Origin: an uncultured Ignavibacteriota bacterium
Lineage (GTDB): Bacteria > Bacteroidota > Ignavibacteria > UBA10030 > UBA8401
Reading direction: 5' to 3'
Length of the DNA stretch: 64,000 bases
NCBI GenBank assembly: GCA_903884005.1
Contig: CAISDA010000033.1
Span: 62,001 to 126,000 of the forward strand
The notes under the pieces: model-generated
Seen by the model: the letters and a program-made list of their open reading frames with translations, nothing else
What the model was told of the DNA's origin: nothing
Databases searched by the model: none
Program-made: the position numbers and the translations under genes
In this document: positions 1-9,265 of the stretch, piece after piece
How the letters are laid out: each line of letters begins with the position of its first letter
Numbering within the stretch: position 1 is the first letter of the stretch

Positions 1-3000
1 ACAGAGGTGGGCTCCCGATCCATCGATATGAGCGCCCTGATGCCGGCTTCATACGCTATCGTTATCGATTTCATTTCATAGGCAACCGATCGCACGTTGC
101 CGGTAAACGACAGTATTCGCGCCTGCAGCTTATACGTTGAAAACGAGGCCACCGAATTATCTGAAATCAATGCCTCGTGTACGCCTGCGGGAATGGTAAA
201 CATATTTTGCCGGAACGGAGCGACAAGGATTCCATCGACGCTGATCGCCTTGACCGACTTCGGCAATTTAATGGAAAATGAATACGGGGAATCGAACTCG
301 TATCCATTGGCCACATACGAATATTTCACACCCGACGACGACGCATAGGGGAAATACGCCAGATCCTGCGCATTCACACTCGACTCGGCATAAATTGTGA
401 ACCGGGGAACACCGGCCGATGCCGCCTGGACGAGATGATAACTTTCCGTTCCCGTTTGTATCAGCGTTGGGAAAGGAGTGATCGCATTTTCCTTCCGGAA
501 ACTGAGTATGTTCAGATCCAACATCAACCGCGAATCCCCTCCCATCAGCGCGGAATACCGATTGCCCATGGCCGCATACCGCAGCGGGTTTGTGGACCAG
601 AGATGCTCCGGATCTTCGATCTGCAGCGTAAAATCATATTTCTTTTGAAGCGATAAGATGCTGTTCATATCGACGCCCAAATAGTCGCGCAGCTCCGGCG
701 ATTCGAGCTCGTCCATCGCCGTGACGATGATTTCGAATCCGGGTTTTTTACTCGCGATGCGGGAAATAGCGGACAACAACGCGTCGTACACTTCACTCAA
801 TTTTTCAACCCGGTAGTCGACAATGCTCTTCTTGACAAAAGGATTGCTGCGCCAATAAAACGGTGACGACGGAGTGAAAATATCATTCAATACAATTCCG
901 TATTTTTTCAATACCTCGGCCCGCGCCGAAGGATGCATGGGCGTGAAGAGATTCGGCTCTTCGAGCCCTTTGCCCGCGTCAAAATACAGTTCGGCAAGAT
1001 CGACTCCGTCCCAATCGAACTGCGTCAAGAGCGTCTCGAATTCTTTGGTCACGGCATCCACACATGCCGGACTGGTGAGCGCGATCGGAAATCGAAACGA
1101 TGGCTGGACATCCTCGTTTAAATAATTTTTTTCGCGCCAGGCGGGATGCTCGTTCCAAAATTTTTGGCTCACCTGGGGCGGCTCAAGCCATGCATAGACC
1201 AGGATTCCATTCGCATGCGCGAGCGTGATCAACCGTTCATAATCGTAATTATATTTAGGGTATTGATGCCAGCCCGCCACATGGATGATCCGTATCCCCT
1301 GCGCCACCCATTGCTTGACAAGATTTTCCACGCTGAAATTTTTCCGAAATCCCGGGTCAAAAAACATTTCCAGATTGTCTCTTCGTACGATCGGCCTGAG
1401 GGCGAGATACTTCGCAACATGGTCCACCAGATAAGGATATAAACTGTATCCGTTTTGAGTGTACGGATCGAAACGGGAATTAATATAAATCAATTTACCG
1501 CTCCCGACTTCCTTCCCGATCATCATGGGCATCCGCGTTATTTCATCTTCGCAGAGAATTTCATCGTTATCATCCAGATCGATTTTATTGACCAATTCAC
1601 TATACCGCCAGACGATCGATTCTTCCGGATACGATTTATCCCGAATTCTGCTCACCTTCAAATCGTTCTTCGTGAACCGAATATTGAATTTTTCCGCCAA
1701 CTGGCTCTTGCCATCCAGAACAAGGTTTCCCCCTTGTTGAACAAATTCCGCTATCTGGCTCTGATCGTGTTCCGACAGTGAATCGGTCACCGTATGCGGA
1801 ACGACAACAAGATTGTAGTTGCTCAGATCGATCTCCTGGCCGAGGAAAAGCGTGTCCACATTGATATTCACGCTTTTGAAAATGGAACCCAGCGACGCTT
1901 CATCGTTAAACGCCCCCCCTTTCGCAAAATGATTCCACAGTATCACAACTCGAGCTTCCTTCCAATTTTCATTCGATGGAGCCAGGTTGTGATAATACGT
2001 CCCCATCTGATTTTTCACCTTCTCATACAGCGAGCGTTTCTTCTCTTTGTATTCGCTGGGCTCGGCATAATACACTTCACCCGGCTCCAGCACGATGGAT
2101 TTTGAAACTGATCCCGTGATCCGATTATCGGAAAAGACCTTCTGCTTTATCTCCCCATCCTTGCTGTAATATGATTCAACCAGGTATTGGTCGGCCAATC
2201 TGATGGAATACGACTGCGTTCCCGTCAGAATGACCCGGTCTTTTGTTTTGACCCAATTCGGTTGTTCCCGTAGATCCACATAGGTATAGCCCATTGCCGT
2301 AATGCCGTCCACAATTTGTTCAAGCAGCTTCAGGTCGTTAAAGGAATGGAAAAAACATGCGGCGAATCCATCACGGACTTGAAAGCTCGCTTTCGCCCCC
2401 TTAAGAATATTTTTAACCGCTTCTTCGCCGACAGTGACATCCGTGTCGTAGGGTACATACCCTAAATTTTCCGGATAAATTTTCTGGCCGAACAGATCCT
2501 TCTTGATGATATAGGGGAAGTATTGGCTTTGATCAAAATCTTCAATCGCCAATCGAGGCTCCATCGCGGAACTGAAATACTTTGCGACCGTTCTGTAGAA
2601 CAAGAATGACGCAGTGTAGTGGGGAGTTTCCCACACGATGGGAAACAAACCGTTCTTTAAAAATTGCTGAATCCCATCCTCGATTTTCCTGGAGAACTCC
2701 GCTTCATTTTCATCTTTGATGGGCCGATTGGTGTTCTGATCCCAGAATTCAAAATCGGACGCTGTTACCCCCTTGTATTGATGCGTGCTCCCGTGCATGA
2801 TCAATGAGCCGCCGTTCCGCGCGGCATACTTCAATGCATCCACCATATCGGGTTTTTCCGAGAGGCTCACTCTCAGACCGGTGCCGGGATTGACATAGTA
2901 TGGGATCACACCGATTAAAAATGGAATCCCGCGTTTGGAAAGGAGGTCGGCGATCTCCCGGATCTTGTCGGGATTGTCGACGGGACTGATATCTTCAATC

Positions 3001-3728
3001 CGAATCAATGCGGAGTGCACTTCGTCGTGCTGCTCTCCCAGGATATCATGGAGCATATCGGCAAAGAGAAGATAGCGGTCTGTTTCAGTGGCGTACGCGA
3101 AGGGCGAGTCGGCGATGTAATAGAGATTCTTCGACCGTACGATGTAGGGGGTCTCTTTTTTCCTGAGCGAGGAATACGCAGTCGCCAATACCTGGACGTT
3201 ATTTTTATCGGCAATTTGTATGACGCCAAGGGATCGGTCTATTCTTGTAAAAATTGAATTTCCGCTTTTCACGATGTCGTAGCCGATGATCGAATCGATG
3301 CTTGCGACGGAATACCCGAATTTTTTTTTGCAATCGTGTGCGCGGGAAAAATCGATGAACCCTGTCCCCATCCACACGATTGTTGTTTTGGTCGTCAGAA
3401 TATCCGAGAGAAATTTTTCGGGAACGATGTTCTTAAATGAGTCGCCATAGTAAAAGGCAAAATCATAATTGTTCACCTCGCCAGCGGTGTATTGGCTGAC
3501 ACCTTTGATCGTGGATTTTGTGTCGAAATGCCCGAGCAGCGTTGCCAATTGTCTGCCGGTCGCCATGGGAACGTGTTTGATATCCGAATCCCCCTCCACG
3601 AGGATCAGAATATTCTTCACCTTCGATTGCGCCGCACTCGTGAATGCTCCCAGCACGAAGCAGGCACACACGCACGCCACGAAGATCCGCCGGAAAGCTC
3701 CGCATCCCGATACTGTATTCTTTTTCAC
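1..3728 (-). CDS. DUF2334 deacetylase-like / glycosidase-like giant secreted protein (C-terminus outside window)
   Basis: The reading frame is open without a stop from a GTG at 3728 to the left edge, giving about 1242 residues with the C-terminus missing. GTG was chosen because GGAAGG lies 8 nt upstream and a signal peptide follows at once (VKKN...RRIFVACVCACFVLGAFTSAAQ). Three parts are visible. Around residues 235-480 is a DUF2334 (polysaccharide-deacetylase-like) domain with the RIED motif (243-246), a VIPYY strand and the HGSTH pair (H312, H316). Around 570-690 is a Rossmann/GATase1-like segment (VVILWNHF..., LVVVPHTV, FVQQGGNLVLDG). From about 775 to 1040 is a TIM-barrel glycosidase-like domain (GIRIIHVAGWHQYP, AWLEPPQ, DGVDLAELYFD). 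Family knowledge suggests deacetylation plus hydrolysis of an extracellular polysaccharide; the substrate is unknown. The N-terminal 200 residues match nothing I recognise. A T9SS tail could lie beyond the edge. Confidence 0.8.
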   Translation of the reverse strand, partial: MKKNTVSGCGAFRRIFVACVCACFVLGAFTSAAQSKVKNILILVEGDSDIKHVPMATGRQLATLLGHFDTKSTIKGVSQYTAGEVNNYDFAFYYGDSFKNIVPEKFLSDILTTKTTIVWMGTGFIDFSRAHDCKKKFGYSVASIDSIIGYDIVKSGNSIFTRIDRSLGVIQIADKNNVQVLATAYSSLRKKETPYIVRSKNLYYIADSPFAYATETDRYLLFADMLHDILGEQHDEVHSALIRIEDISPVDNPDKIREIADLLSKRGIPFLIGVIPYYVNPGTGLRVSLSEKPDMVDALKYAARNGGSLIMHGSTHQYKGVTASDFEFWDQNTNRPIKDENEAEFSRKIEDGIQQFLKNGLFPIVWETPHYTASFLFYRTVAKYFSSAMEPRLAIEDFDQSQYFPYIIKKDLFGQKIYPENLGYVPYDTDVTVGEEAVKNILKGAKASFQVRDGFAACFFHSFNDLKLLEQIVDGITAMGYTYVDLREQPNWVKTKDRVILTGTQSYSIRLADQYLVESYYSKDGEIKQKVFSDNRITGSVSKSIVLEPGEVYYAEPSEYKEKKRSLYEKVKNQMGTYYHNLAPSNENWKEARVVILWNHFAKGGAFNDEASLGSIFKSVNINVDTLFLGQEIDLSNYNLVVVPHTVTDSLSEHDQSQIAEFVQQGGNLVLDGKSQLAEKFNIRFTKNDLKVSRIRDKSYPEESIVWRYSELVNKIDLDDNDEILCEDEITRMPMMIGKEVGSGKLIYINSRFDPYTQNGYSLYPYLVDHVAKYLALRPIVRRDNLEMFFDPGFRKNFSVENLVKQWVAQGIRIIHVAGWHQYPKYNYDYERLITLAHANGILVYAWLEPPQVSQKFWNEHPAWREKNYLNEDVQPSFRFPIALTSPACVDAVTKEFETLLTQFDWDGVDLAELYFDAGKGLEEPNLFTPMHPSARAEVLKKYGIVLNDIFTPSSPFYWRSNPFVKKSIVDYRVEKLSEVYDALLSAISRIASKKPGFEIIVTAMDELESPELRDYLGVDMNSILSLQKKYDFTLQIEDPEHLWSTNPLRYAAMGNRYSALMGGDSRLMLDLNILSFRKENAITPFPTLIQTGTESYHLVQAASAGVPRFTIYAESSVNAQDLAYFPYASSSGVKYSYVANGYEFDSPYSFSIKLPKSVKAISVDGILVAPFRQNMFTIPAGVHEALISDNSVASFSTYKLQARILSFTGNVRSVAYEMKSITIAYEAGIRALISMDREPTS

Positions 3729-3840
3729 TGCACTGTCCTTCCGCATTCATGGAAATAACTTGGTGATAGTACCTGCTTCCGATCGATCCGTACGGGATTC
3801 GTTCGCCGCGGAGCAAAACGAGAGGCGTCGCGAACACCGT

Positions 3841-3873
3841 AACGCCCGCAGGGCTCTTCGCTCTGCGGGCGTT
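3841..3873 (-). terminator. hairpin downstream of the sugar transporter gene
   Basis: There is an 11-bp perfect inverted repeat, AACGCCCGCAG (3841-3851) and CTGCGGGCGTT (3863-3873), with an 11-nt loop, 57 nt after the stop of the transporter gene. No U-run follows on the minus strand, so intrinsic termination is only weakly supported; it may instead act as an mRNA-stabilising hairpin between the transporter and the DUF2334 gene. Confidence 0.4.
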
Positions 3874-3929
3874 GTCGGTTCACGACGATGAGCAGATACT
3901 GGGCATAGCACATTGCCGGACTATGGCGA

Positions 3930-5531
3930 TCAATGGCCGCCGGCGATCTGCGTATCGAAATCCAATCCCTGCTTACTGAGCACTCTTTTCATCTGATACG
4001 CTAACCCCGCAAGAGCAAGGAAGCAGACGACGGCCACGATGTACGACATATGTATGCCGACCGAATCCGCAAGCGCGCCCTGAAACGGAGGAATGATCGC
4101 GCCTCCAAGGATCATCATAATGAGAAACGCTGAACCTTCGGACGTGTATTTTCCCAGCCCCGCGATGCCGAGCGAGAAGATGCACGGCCACATCACGGAG
4201 CAGAAGAGCCCGCCGGCCACAAAGGCATAAATGGCCACCATGCCCGTCGTCATCATGCCGATGACCATCGAGACAGAGGCAAGAAGGGCTAATGTCATGA
4301 GCGTCTTGATCGGCTTGTCCTGCCCGAAGAATATCCCGGCGATGAGGATCGCGATGCACACGACGTAGAGATACAGATCCTTCACGTCATTACCCCTTCC
4401 CGCATTGACCAGCAAAATGATCGCGAATGCTCCGAGAGGAACGAGCACGGTCAATATTTGTTTCGTTGTTTTTTTCAGGTTGAAGACCGACAGAGCGGCC
4501 GTCCATCGCCCGATCATCAGGCTTCCCCAGTAGAGCGAAATAAAATGAGAGTTGTGCGATTCGTCGAATGCGCCGAATGCCGACGTCTTCAACAGCGCTC
4601 CAAAATTGCTTTGTATCGTCACCTCAACGCCGACGTAGATAAAAATGCCGACCATGCCGAGGATCAACTGCGGATATTTCATTGCTCCCCATCCGTCGCC
4701 CTGTTTTCCGGCAAAATGATAGGATGCGAAGAGCACGAGAAACACGACGATCAGCGCAAGCGTCGAAAGGTTCAACTTGCTCAGCTCAGGCACGACCTGC
4801 CCCAACACGACCACAGCGCCCAGTGCCAGCGTCAACCCCGTTAAACTCATCAGCGCCTTGTTGCTGGCCTCGACGTGTTCTTCAAAGCTGTTATCGGGCA
4901 GCTTCCGGGAAAAGATGAAAATCAACGCGGCTAAAAAGAATACGGCTGCAACGATCATGTAGAGGACCTTGACCTGGCCGATATCCGCATTGCCCGCCGC
5001 GCCTTCGCTGATCGAACCGAACAGCGCAACGCTGACGATCAACGGACCCACCGTCGTGCCGAATGAATTGACGCTTCCTCCCATATTCAACCGATGCGAG
5101 CCGGTAGACGGATCGCCGAGCGAAACGGCGAAAGGCTGCGCCGCCGTCTGTTGAAGAGAGAAGCCCAGTGCGATCACGAAGAGCGCGCCGAGGATAAAAT
5201 AGAACGAACCCGATCCGACCGCAGGGATCATCAACACGGCACCCAGGATGGAGATGAACAACCCCGCGATAATGCCTTTGCGGTATCCGATCTTGTTCAG
5301 GATGTCGATCTTTGTGAGTGCGGCGCTTAAAAACAACAGATACGAACCGATGTAATACGCGCCGTAAAATGCGGTATCGATCAGCTGCGATTGAAACTGG
5401 GTGAGGCTGAAGAATTTTTTACAGAAAGGAATGAAGATGCCGTTTGATGCGGCAATGAATCCCCAAAAGAAAAATACCGTCACCAATGTCGCCAACGCTC
5501 CGGTATTCGTTGGCTGTTTCGTCTGGCTCAT
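3930..5531 (-). CDS. FHS-family sugar:H+ symporter (FucP/GluP-like MFS permease), enlarged
   Basis: An inner-membrane major facilitator of the fucose/galactose/hexose symporter type. Typical FHS features are the first helix with FFFWGFIAASNGIFIPF, the FYGAYYIGSYLL segment, and GFSLQQTAAQPFAVSLG followed by a conserved RLNMGGSVNSFGTTVGPL stretch. At 533 residues it is about 100 longer than usual FHS proteins (around 430). The extra length looks like additional hydrophobic segments in the central loop (ALMSLTGLTLALGAVVVLG and LNLSTLALIVVFLVLFA) and further C-terminal segments. AGAAGGAT lies about 11 nt upstream of the ATG. The substrate cannot be fixed from sequence; fucose is suggested by the fucose isomerase-like gene and beta-helix glycosidase elsewhere in the window, but glucose/galactose is equally possible. 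Confidence 0.85.
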   Translation of the reverse strand: MSQTKQPTNTGALATLVTVFFFWGFIAASNGIFIPFCKKFFSLTQFQSQLIDTAFYGAYYIGSYLLFLSAALTKIDILNKIGYRKGIIAGLFISILGAVLMIPAVGSGSFYFILGALFVIALGFSLQQTAAQPFAVSLGDPSTGSHRLNMGGSVNSFGTTVGPLIVSVALFGSISEGAAGNADIGQVKVLYMIVAAVFFLAALIFIFSRKLPDNSFEEHVEASNKALMSLTGLTLALGAVVVLGQVVPELSKLNLSTLALIVVFLVLFASYHFAGKQGDGWGAMKYPQLILGMVGIFIYVGVEVTIQSNFGALLKTSAFGAFDESHNSHFISLYWGSLMIGRWTAALSVFNLKKTTKQILTVLVPLGAFAIILLVNAGRGNDVKDLYLYVVCIAILIAGIFFGQDKPIKTLMTLALLASVSMVIGMMTTGMVAIYAFVAGGLFCSVMWPCIFSLGIAGLGKYTSEGSAFLIMMILGGAIIPPFQGALADSVGIHMSYIVAVVCFLALAGLAYQMKRVLSKQGLDFDTQIAGGH

Positions 5532-5619
5532 GTGTCTGTGATCCTTCTCGTTCTACAGCATTCATGTGAGTGCCTGCAGTGTTTCATCGTATGCTGAGGA
5601 TGAGACAACGCGGACTGTG

Positions 5620-7323
5620 TTATTTTTTCTGTTGTCCTTTTTGTTCGATCTTTGCCCAAGCATCTCTCAGCGATACGATCCGGTTGAATACCGGAGCACC
5701 CGGCTTCGTGTCCCGGGCATCTGCGCAGAAATAGCCGAGGCGTTCGAATTGAAAACGATCTCCCGGCGCCGCGGCGCCGAGCATCCGTTCAACCTTGCAC
5801 TGCTGCAGCACCTGGAGAGAATGGGGATTGAGGTTCGAGAGAAAATCGTTCCCCTCTTCCGCATCGTCCGGATTTTCTTTCACGAACAGCCTGTCGTACA
5901 GGCGCACCTCGGCATCCACGGCGTCGTTCGCAGACACCCAGTGTATGGTTGCCTTCACTTTTCGGCTTGCCCCCGGCATGCCGCTGCGCGTGTCCGCATC
6001 GTACGTGCAATGGATCTCCGTGATCGTTCCGTTGTCGTCCTTCACGATCGTCTCGCACTTGATGATGTAGGCATAGCGCAGACGCACTTCCGTTCCCGGA
6101 GAGAGCCGGTAATATTTGGGCGGCGGCACTTCGCGGAAATCGTCCTGCTCAATATAGATCTCCCGGCCGAACGGCAGCTGCCGTGTGCCGGCCGTTTCGT
6201 CCTCGGGATTATTGACGGCCTCCAGCGATTCGACGGAACCTTCGGGATAATTCGTGATGATAACCTTCACCGGATGCAGCACAGCCATCACGCGCGCCGC
6301 CTTTGTGTTCAGGTCTTCGCGTATGCCGTGCTCGAGCAGTGCAACATCGATCGTGCTGTCCCGCTTGGCGACGCCGATAATGTCACAGAAATTCTTGATC
6401 GCATCCGCGGTGTACCCTCGCCGCCGGTATCCGACGATCGTCGGCATGCGCGGATCGTCCCATCCGGAGACATGGTGCTCCTGCACCAGCCGCAGCAGTT
6501 TTCGCTTGCTGAGGATGGTGTACGTAAGATTCAATCTGGCGAATTCGATCTGCCGGGGATGAAAGATGCCCAATTGTTCGATGTACCAGTCGTATAAGGG
6601 CCGGTGGTTTTCGAATTCGAGCGTGCAGATCGAATGCGTCACACCCTCGATCGAATCTTCAAGGCCATGCGCCCAGTCGTAGGTCGGATAAATGCACCAT
6701 GTGCTTCCCTGGCGGTGATGCTCCTCATGCACGATGCGGTACATGATCGGATCCCGCATGTTGATGTTGGGCGAGGCCATGTCGATCTTGGCGCGCAGCG
6801 TTTTTGTACCGTCTGGAAATTCCCCCGACTTCATGCGGGCGAACAGCGCCAGATTTTCTTCGGCGCTTCTGGTGCGATACGGACTTTCGCTTCCCGGCTC
6901 CGTGAGCGTACCGCGCATGGCGCGTATCTCGTCTCCAGTCAGATCGCAGACGTAGGCCTTTCCGTGCGCAATGAGCTTCTCCGCCCATTCGTACATCCGG
7001 TCAAAATAATCGGACGCATAGAACAGCCTGTCTTCAAAATCGCCGCCAAGCCATTTCACATCGTCGATGATCGAATCGACGTATTCCTGATCCTCTTTGG
7101 TCGGATTGGTGTCGTCGAACCGGAGATTGAATTTGCCGTTGTACTCCCGGGCAATGCCGTAGTTCAGGCAGATCGATTTTGCGTGGCCGATATGGAGGTA
7201 GCCGTTCGGTTCGGGAGGAAAGCGCGTGTGTACTCGTTGCTGAAATTTTTCCGCCTGTTGATCCTCGTTAATGATATCGCGGATAAAATCGGATTTCTCG
7301 CTGATAGGCTCGGTCATGGTCAT
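5620..7323 (-). CDS. glnS: glutaminyl-tRNA synthetase
   Basis: Class I aminoacyl-tRNA synthetase charging tRNA-Gln in the cytosol. The Rossmann catalytic core carries [18 protein letters not shown] with HIGH at residues 44-47, and the KMSKS equivalent is LSKRKL (271-276). The segment after it ([10 protein letters not shown], then [15 protein letters not shown]) is typical of GlnRS rather than GluRS, and the C-terminal half is the beta-barrel anticodon-binding region. Length 567 fits the family (around 550). Two in-frame ATGs (residues 1 and 3) have no clear ribosome site; the longer is used. Having GlnRS implies that direct charging of Gln-tRNA is available. It lies upstream of the sugar transporter on the same strand with an 88-bp gap, so linkage is uncertain. 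Confidence 0.97.
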   Translation of the reverse strand: MTMTEPISEKSDFIRDIINEDQQAEKFQQRVHTRFPPEPNGYLHIGHAKSICLNYGIAREYNGKFNLRFDDTNPTKEDQEYVDSIIDDVKWLGGDFEDRLFYASDYFDRMYEWAEKLIAHGKAYVCDLTGDEIRAMRGTLTEPGSESPYRTRSAEENLALFARMKSGEFPDGTKTLRAKIDMASPNINMRDPIMYRIVHEEHHRQGSTWCIYPTYDWAHGLEDSIEGVTHSICTLEFENHRPLYDWYIEQLGIFHPRQIEFARLNLTYTILSKRKLLRLVQEHHVSGWDDPRMPTIVGYRRRGYTADAIKNFCDIIGVAKRDSTIDVALLEHGIREDLNTKAARVMAVLHPVKVIITNYPEGSVESLEAVNNPEDETAGTRQLPFGREIYIEQDDFREVPPPKYYRLSPGTEVRLRYAYIIKCETIVKDDNGTITEIHCTYDADTRSGMPGASRKVKATIHWVSANDAVDAEVRLYDRLFVKENPDDAEEGNDFLSNLNPHSLQVLQQCKVERMLGAAAPGDRFQFERLGYFCADARDTKPGAPVFNRIVSLRDAWAKIEQKGQQKK

Positions 7324-7486
7324 GTCAAAGTGGTTATGCGTGAATGCGTACAGTGCCTCAATAATAAGGAATTTTTAGGCATGAATCAAAGGTCATCGGG
7401 AGATCGGACACGGGCCGCATCGTGTGTGCACACGGATACACGCATCGATGGATATGGAGGCATGGTATTTTCCGCTCGCCCGCATT

Positions 7487-7514
7487 TTGAGGACAACTTA
7501 TCATCGCGTATATT
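7487..7514 (+). promoter_or_regulatory. putative sigma70-type promoter of the potassium channel gene
   Basis: TTGAGG (7487-7492), a 16-bp spacer and TATATT (7509-7514), ending 30 bp before the channel ATG. The hexamers are close to consensus and the position fits, but there is no other support. Confidence 0.45.
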
Positions 7515-7544
7515 AGGGAAAATCATCTCTCAGCCGGCATACTT

Positions 7545-9251
7545 ATGATCAGGACCCTCTTACGGCCGCTTAAGCTCATCAAACGTCTTCCCGGACGATC
7601 CATGCTCATGTTCGAGCAGAACGTCAGCCGGAAAAACGCGCTCTTGCTCACACGGCTCATCGCCATTTTCATACTCGTCGTCAGCGTCTATTCCGCGATC
7701 TTTCATTACCTCATGCTCCGCGAAGGCAAAGATCTGCATTGGTTTGTCGGCGTCTACTGGACCGTCGCCACAATGACGACCGTCGGTTTCGGCGATGTGG
7801 TGTTTTCGACATTTTCCGGCATGCTCTTCTCTGTCGTCGTTATCATCTCGGGCATTTTTTTCATACTCATCATCATACCGTTCACGCTCATTCAGTTGTT
7901 TCAGTCGGCCGCCCGCGTTCCCCGCGAAGCGCCGAAGGGAATTACAGGCCATGTCATCCTGACCCATTACGGCCCGGTGACGAATGTGCTCATACGCAAA
8001 CTCGGGTACTACACGTCGCCGTATATCATGCTCACATCGGATTTCAAGCAGGCTGCCGACTTGCGCGATCGCGGCATTCGGGCGGTGTTCGGCGAGGTCG
8101 ATGATCCCCAGACATACGCGCAGATGGCGATCGAGAATGCCGCTCTCCTTGTGACAACGGCTGATGATGTGACGAACACGATGGTCATTCATGCGGCCCG
8201 CCAGATCTCTCCGACGGTGAATGTTCTTTCCACATCCACGGAACAGGAATCCATCGAGATCCTTCGCGCCGCGGGCGCCGATGAAATACTCTCGCTCGAC
8301 GAAATGATGGGCCAGTCGCTTGCGCGCAGAACGATCGCCGGCGATGCCATCGCGCACATCATCGGGCAGCTCGGCTCTCTCACCATCGCCGAAGCGGCGG
8401 CTCTGGCAACGCCGTTGGTGAATAAAAAACTGAAGGAGACGCAGCTGCGCTCGCTCACGGGCGTTGTTGTCATCGGTGTTCTGGAGGGCCCCGATTTTTA
8501 TCTGCCCGATGCCGAGCGCGTGATCACGAAACATTCAATACTCATTCTGGCCGGCGCGCCGGAAGCGATCATGCGCTACAACGAACTCTTCTGCATCTAT
8601 AATTCGTCGAACGATCCTGTCATCATCATCGGCGCGGGCAATGTGGGCCGATGGGTGGCCCGCTCGTTTGAAGAGCACGGGCTCGAATACTGCATCATGG
8701 AAAAAGCCGCTGAAAAAACGGCCGATGCTTCGCATGCCTCCGTCCTCGACGCCGCAAAAGTGGAGAACCTCCGGACCGCCGGTTTTTTCAACGCGCCCGC
8801 AGTCGTTATCTCCACACACAAGGACGATACCAATATCTATCTGGCGACGCTCTTCCGCAGCCTCCGCGCGGATATACAGATCGTCAGCCGTGCCACGCTC
8901 GACCGCAATGTGGCGCTGCTCCATCGGGCGGGATGCGACATCGTGTTATCGTACGCGTCGTTCGGCTCTAATTTCATACTCAATCATGTGAAGCGCGGAA
9001 CCTACCTGATGCTCTCCGAAGGCGTGGATGTGTTCAAGGTACGGACGCCCCAGCGGCTGGTCGGAAAATCGATCGACGAGATCCGCCTCCGTGAATCGAT
9101 AGGATGCCATGTCGTGGCGATCGTGCGCGGCGAAAAGACGGAGCTGATTGCGGGACCGGACACCGTGTTTCCGGAAGATTCGGAGATCATACTGATCGCA
9201 GACAACGAGTCCGAATCGCTGTTCCTGAAAAAATACGGTCGTGAAATGTGA
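7545..9251 (+). CDS. two-TM potassium channel with tandem RCK (TrkA-N/TrkA-C) domains
   Basis: Inner-membrane K+ channel. A transmembrane helix at about residues 33-58 is followed by the pore loop with filter TVGFGD (79-84) and a second helix (about 90-115). Two cytosolic RCK modules follow. In the first (about 128-345) the nucleotide-binding glycine motif is degenerate (ILTHYGPVTNVLIRKLG). The second (about 352-565) has an intact GAGNVG motif, and each module ends in a TrkA-C-like domain (GSLTIAEAAALATPLVNKKL; VRTPQRLVGKSIDEIRL). A single chain with two RCKs resembles MthK/GsuK-type ligand-gated channels, so gating by NAD(H), nucleotides or Ca2+ is possible but not shown. It is convergent with the UbiA-like gene (14 bp between the stops). 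Confidence 0.92.
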   Translation: MIRTLLRPLKLIKRLPGRSMLMFEQNVSRKNALLLTRLIAIFILVVSVYSAIFHYLMLREGKDLHWFVGVYWTVATMTTVGFGDVVFSTFSGMLFSVVVIISGIFFILIIIPFTLIQLFQSAARVPREAPKGITGHVILTHYGPVTNVLIRKLGYYTSPYIMLTSDFKQAADLRDRGIRAVFGEVDDPQTYAQMAIENAALLVTTADDVTNTMVIHAARQISPTVNVLSTSTEQESIEILRAAGADEILSLDEMMGQSLARRTIAGDAIAHIIGQLGSLTIAEAAALATPLVNKKLKETQLRSLTGVVVIGVLEGPDFYLPDAERVITKHSILILAGAPEAIMRYNELFCIYNSSNDPVIIIGAGNVGRWVARSFEEHGLEYCIMEKAAEKTADASHASVLDAAKVENLRTAGFFNAPAVVISTHKDDTNIYLATLFRSLRADIQIVSRATLDRNVALLHRAGCDIVLSYASFGSNFILNHVKRGTYLMLSEGVDVFKVRTPQRLVGKSIDEIRLRESIGCHVVAIVRGEKTELIAGPDTVFPEDSEIILIADNESESLFLKKYGREM

Positions 9252-9265
9252 ACCGGACGCCCCGC

